5,874 nucleotides of DNA from contig JAZNRV010000039.1 of NCBI GenBank assembly GCA_045590855.1, positions 1-5,874 of the forward strand. The letters are read 5' to 3'. The notes beneath the pieces are model-generated. The model ran no database searches and was not told the origin of the DNA. It worked only from the letters and a program-made list of their open reading frames with translations. Made by a program: the position numbers and the translations under genes. Positions within the stretch are counted from its first letter, which is position 1, and each line of letters opens with the position of its first letter. This DNA is from RGIG3009 sp045590855. Lineage in GTDB: Bacteria; Bacillota; Clostridia; Oscillospirales; Acutalibacteraceae. This document shows positions 5,706-5,874 of this stretch, one piece after another.

Positions 5706-5734
5706 AACATAAATAAAAAGAACTATCTTATCTG
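5706..5734 (+). other. Short gap between operon end and insertion sequence, no terminator seen
   Basis: The 29 bp after the stop codon are AT-rich and contain no hairpin. The operon's original terminator is therefore probably on the far side of the insertion sequence or was lost with the insertion. The bases just before 5735 (such as atctg) would be one copy of a target-site duplication, which can only be confirmed from the other end of the element. Confidence 0.4.
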
Positions 5735-5759
5735 TGGACTGCCCCAATTTGTGCGGACA
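5735..5759 (-). repeat. Terminal inverted repeat of IS3-family element (transposase 3' end side)
   Basis: TGGACTGCCCC (5735-5745) followed by a GCGGACA ending at 5759 matches the usual layout of IS3/IS150-group ends in Bacillota: TG-ACTG-CCCC, a short AT-rich middle, then GGACA. The exact outer base could be 5733, since another TG lies there. The partner repeat is outside the window. Confidence 0.7.
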
Positions 5760-5796
5760 GTATAAAAAGAACCCTATGGTAGATGAAAATTAAATT

Positions 5797-5874
5797 TTAA
5801 GCAACATACTGACATCGCTTTTCAAGTGGTGTCAGTTTTGTTTTTAGTTGGATACGTTGATGATTGTAGAAATG
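5797..5874 (-). CDS. IS3-family transposase OrfB, C-terminal fragment
   Basis: Leftward reading from the window edge gives 25 residues, HFYNHQRIQLKTKLTPLEKR then CQYVA, followed by TAA (5799-5797). The pattern YN-x-x-RIQ, a short basic stretch, then LTP-x-E-x-R is the typical end of the DDE integrase domain of IS3/IS150-group transposases, after the last catalytic glutamate. The catalytic DDE residues and the start lie outside the window. The stop codon overlaps a 13-bp AT palindrome (5786-5798), whose role is unknown. Confidence 0.85.
   Translation of the reverse strand, partial: HFYNHQRIQLKTKLTPLEKRCQYVA

Larger units (their letters stand above)
5735..5874 (-). mobile_element. IS3-family insertion sequence (partial, continues past the right edge)
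   Basis: The segment holds a terminal inverted repeat and, 37 bp inside it, the C-terminal end of an OrfB-type transposase reading toward the repeat, which is the standard arrangement at the right end of IS3-family elements. Only about 140 bp are visible, so intactness, subgroup and orfA/orfB frameshift cannot be judged. It lies downstream of the metallohydrolase gene without breaking it. Confidence 0.8.

Noticed and set aside
5208..5747. 179-residue minus-strand frame across the end of the metallohydrolase gene
   Set aside because: It runs antisense to clearly coding sequence, starts inside the IS terminal repeat and has no motif; GC-rich third positions of the real gene explain its length.
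5786..5798. AAAATT-A-AATTTT palindrome as a terminator of the operon
   Set aside because: The stem is only A/T pairs with no following T-run, and it lies inside the insertion sequence over the transposase stop codon.

Overview
The window looks like chromosomal DNA of a low- to mid-GC Bacillota, probably a Clostridia-type gut or anaerobic lineage. This is inferred from strong AGGAGG-type ribosome binding sites, sigma-A promoters with TGN extended -10 boxes, frequent GTG/TTG starts, an SdpR/SdpI pair and an IS3-family element. No taxonomic marker gene is present, so the placement is soft.

Left part (1-2049). A membrane-anchored XRE-type regulator is cut by the left edge and read leftward. It is divergent from a two-gene operon encoding an SdpR-like ArsR-family autorepressor and an SdpI-family membrane protein, whose reading frames overlap by 8 bp. 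The SdpI protein carries an extra C-terminal bacterial PH-like domain. The divergent region has two clear promoters, an inverted-repeat operator just after the -10 box of the sdpR promoter, and between the promoters an AT-rich block of degenerate 10-bp repeats containing five GANTC sites, four of them on one helical phase.

Middle (2100-3394). A leftward gene of the neutral/alkaline ceramidase family is convergent with sdpI and broken. It has an in-frame TAA after about 50 codons, and its well-placed GTG start is one base out of frame across an A7 run. The N-terminal part upstream of the stop is still clearly recognisable as family sequence.

Right part (3529-5705). A strong rightward promoter drives a two-gene operon: an L-rhamnose-mutarotase-family protein (TTG start), then, 15 bp later, a 595-residue protein. 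The latter appears to join a glutamine-amidotransferase/ThuA-like N-terminal fold to a CehA/McbA-type PHP metallohydrolase with an altered metal site. With the divergent ceramidase-like gene this resembles a small carbohydrate or glycoconjugate utilisation locus, but the substrate cannot be read from the sequence. It is the part most worth following up.

Right edge (5735-5874). The terminal inverted repeat and the last 25 codons of an IS3-family transposase, read leftward, mark an insertion sequence that lies 29 bp past the operon's stop codon and continues beyond the window.
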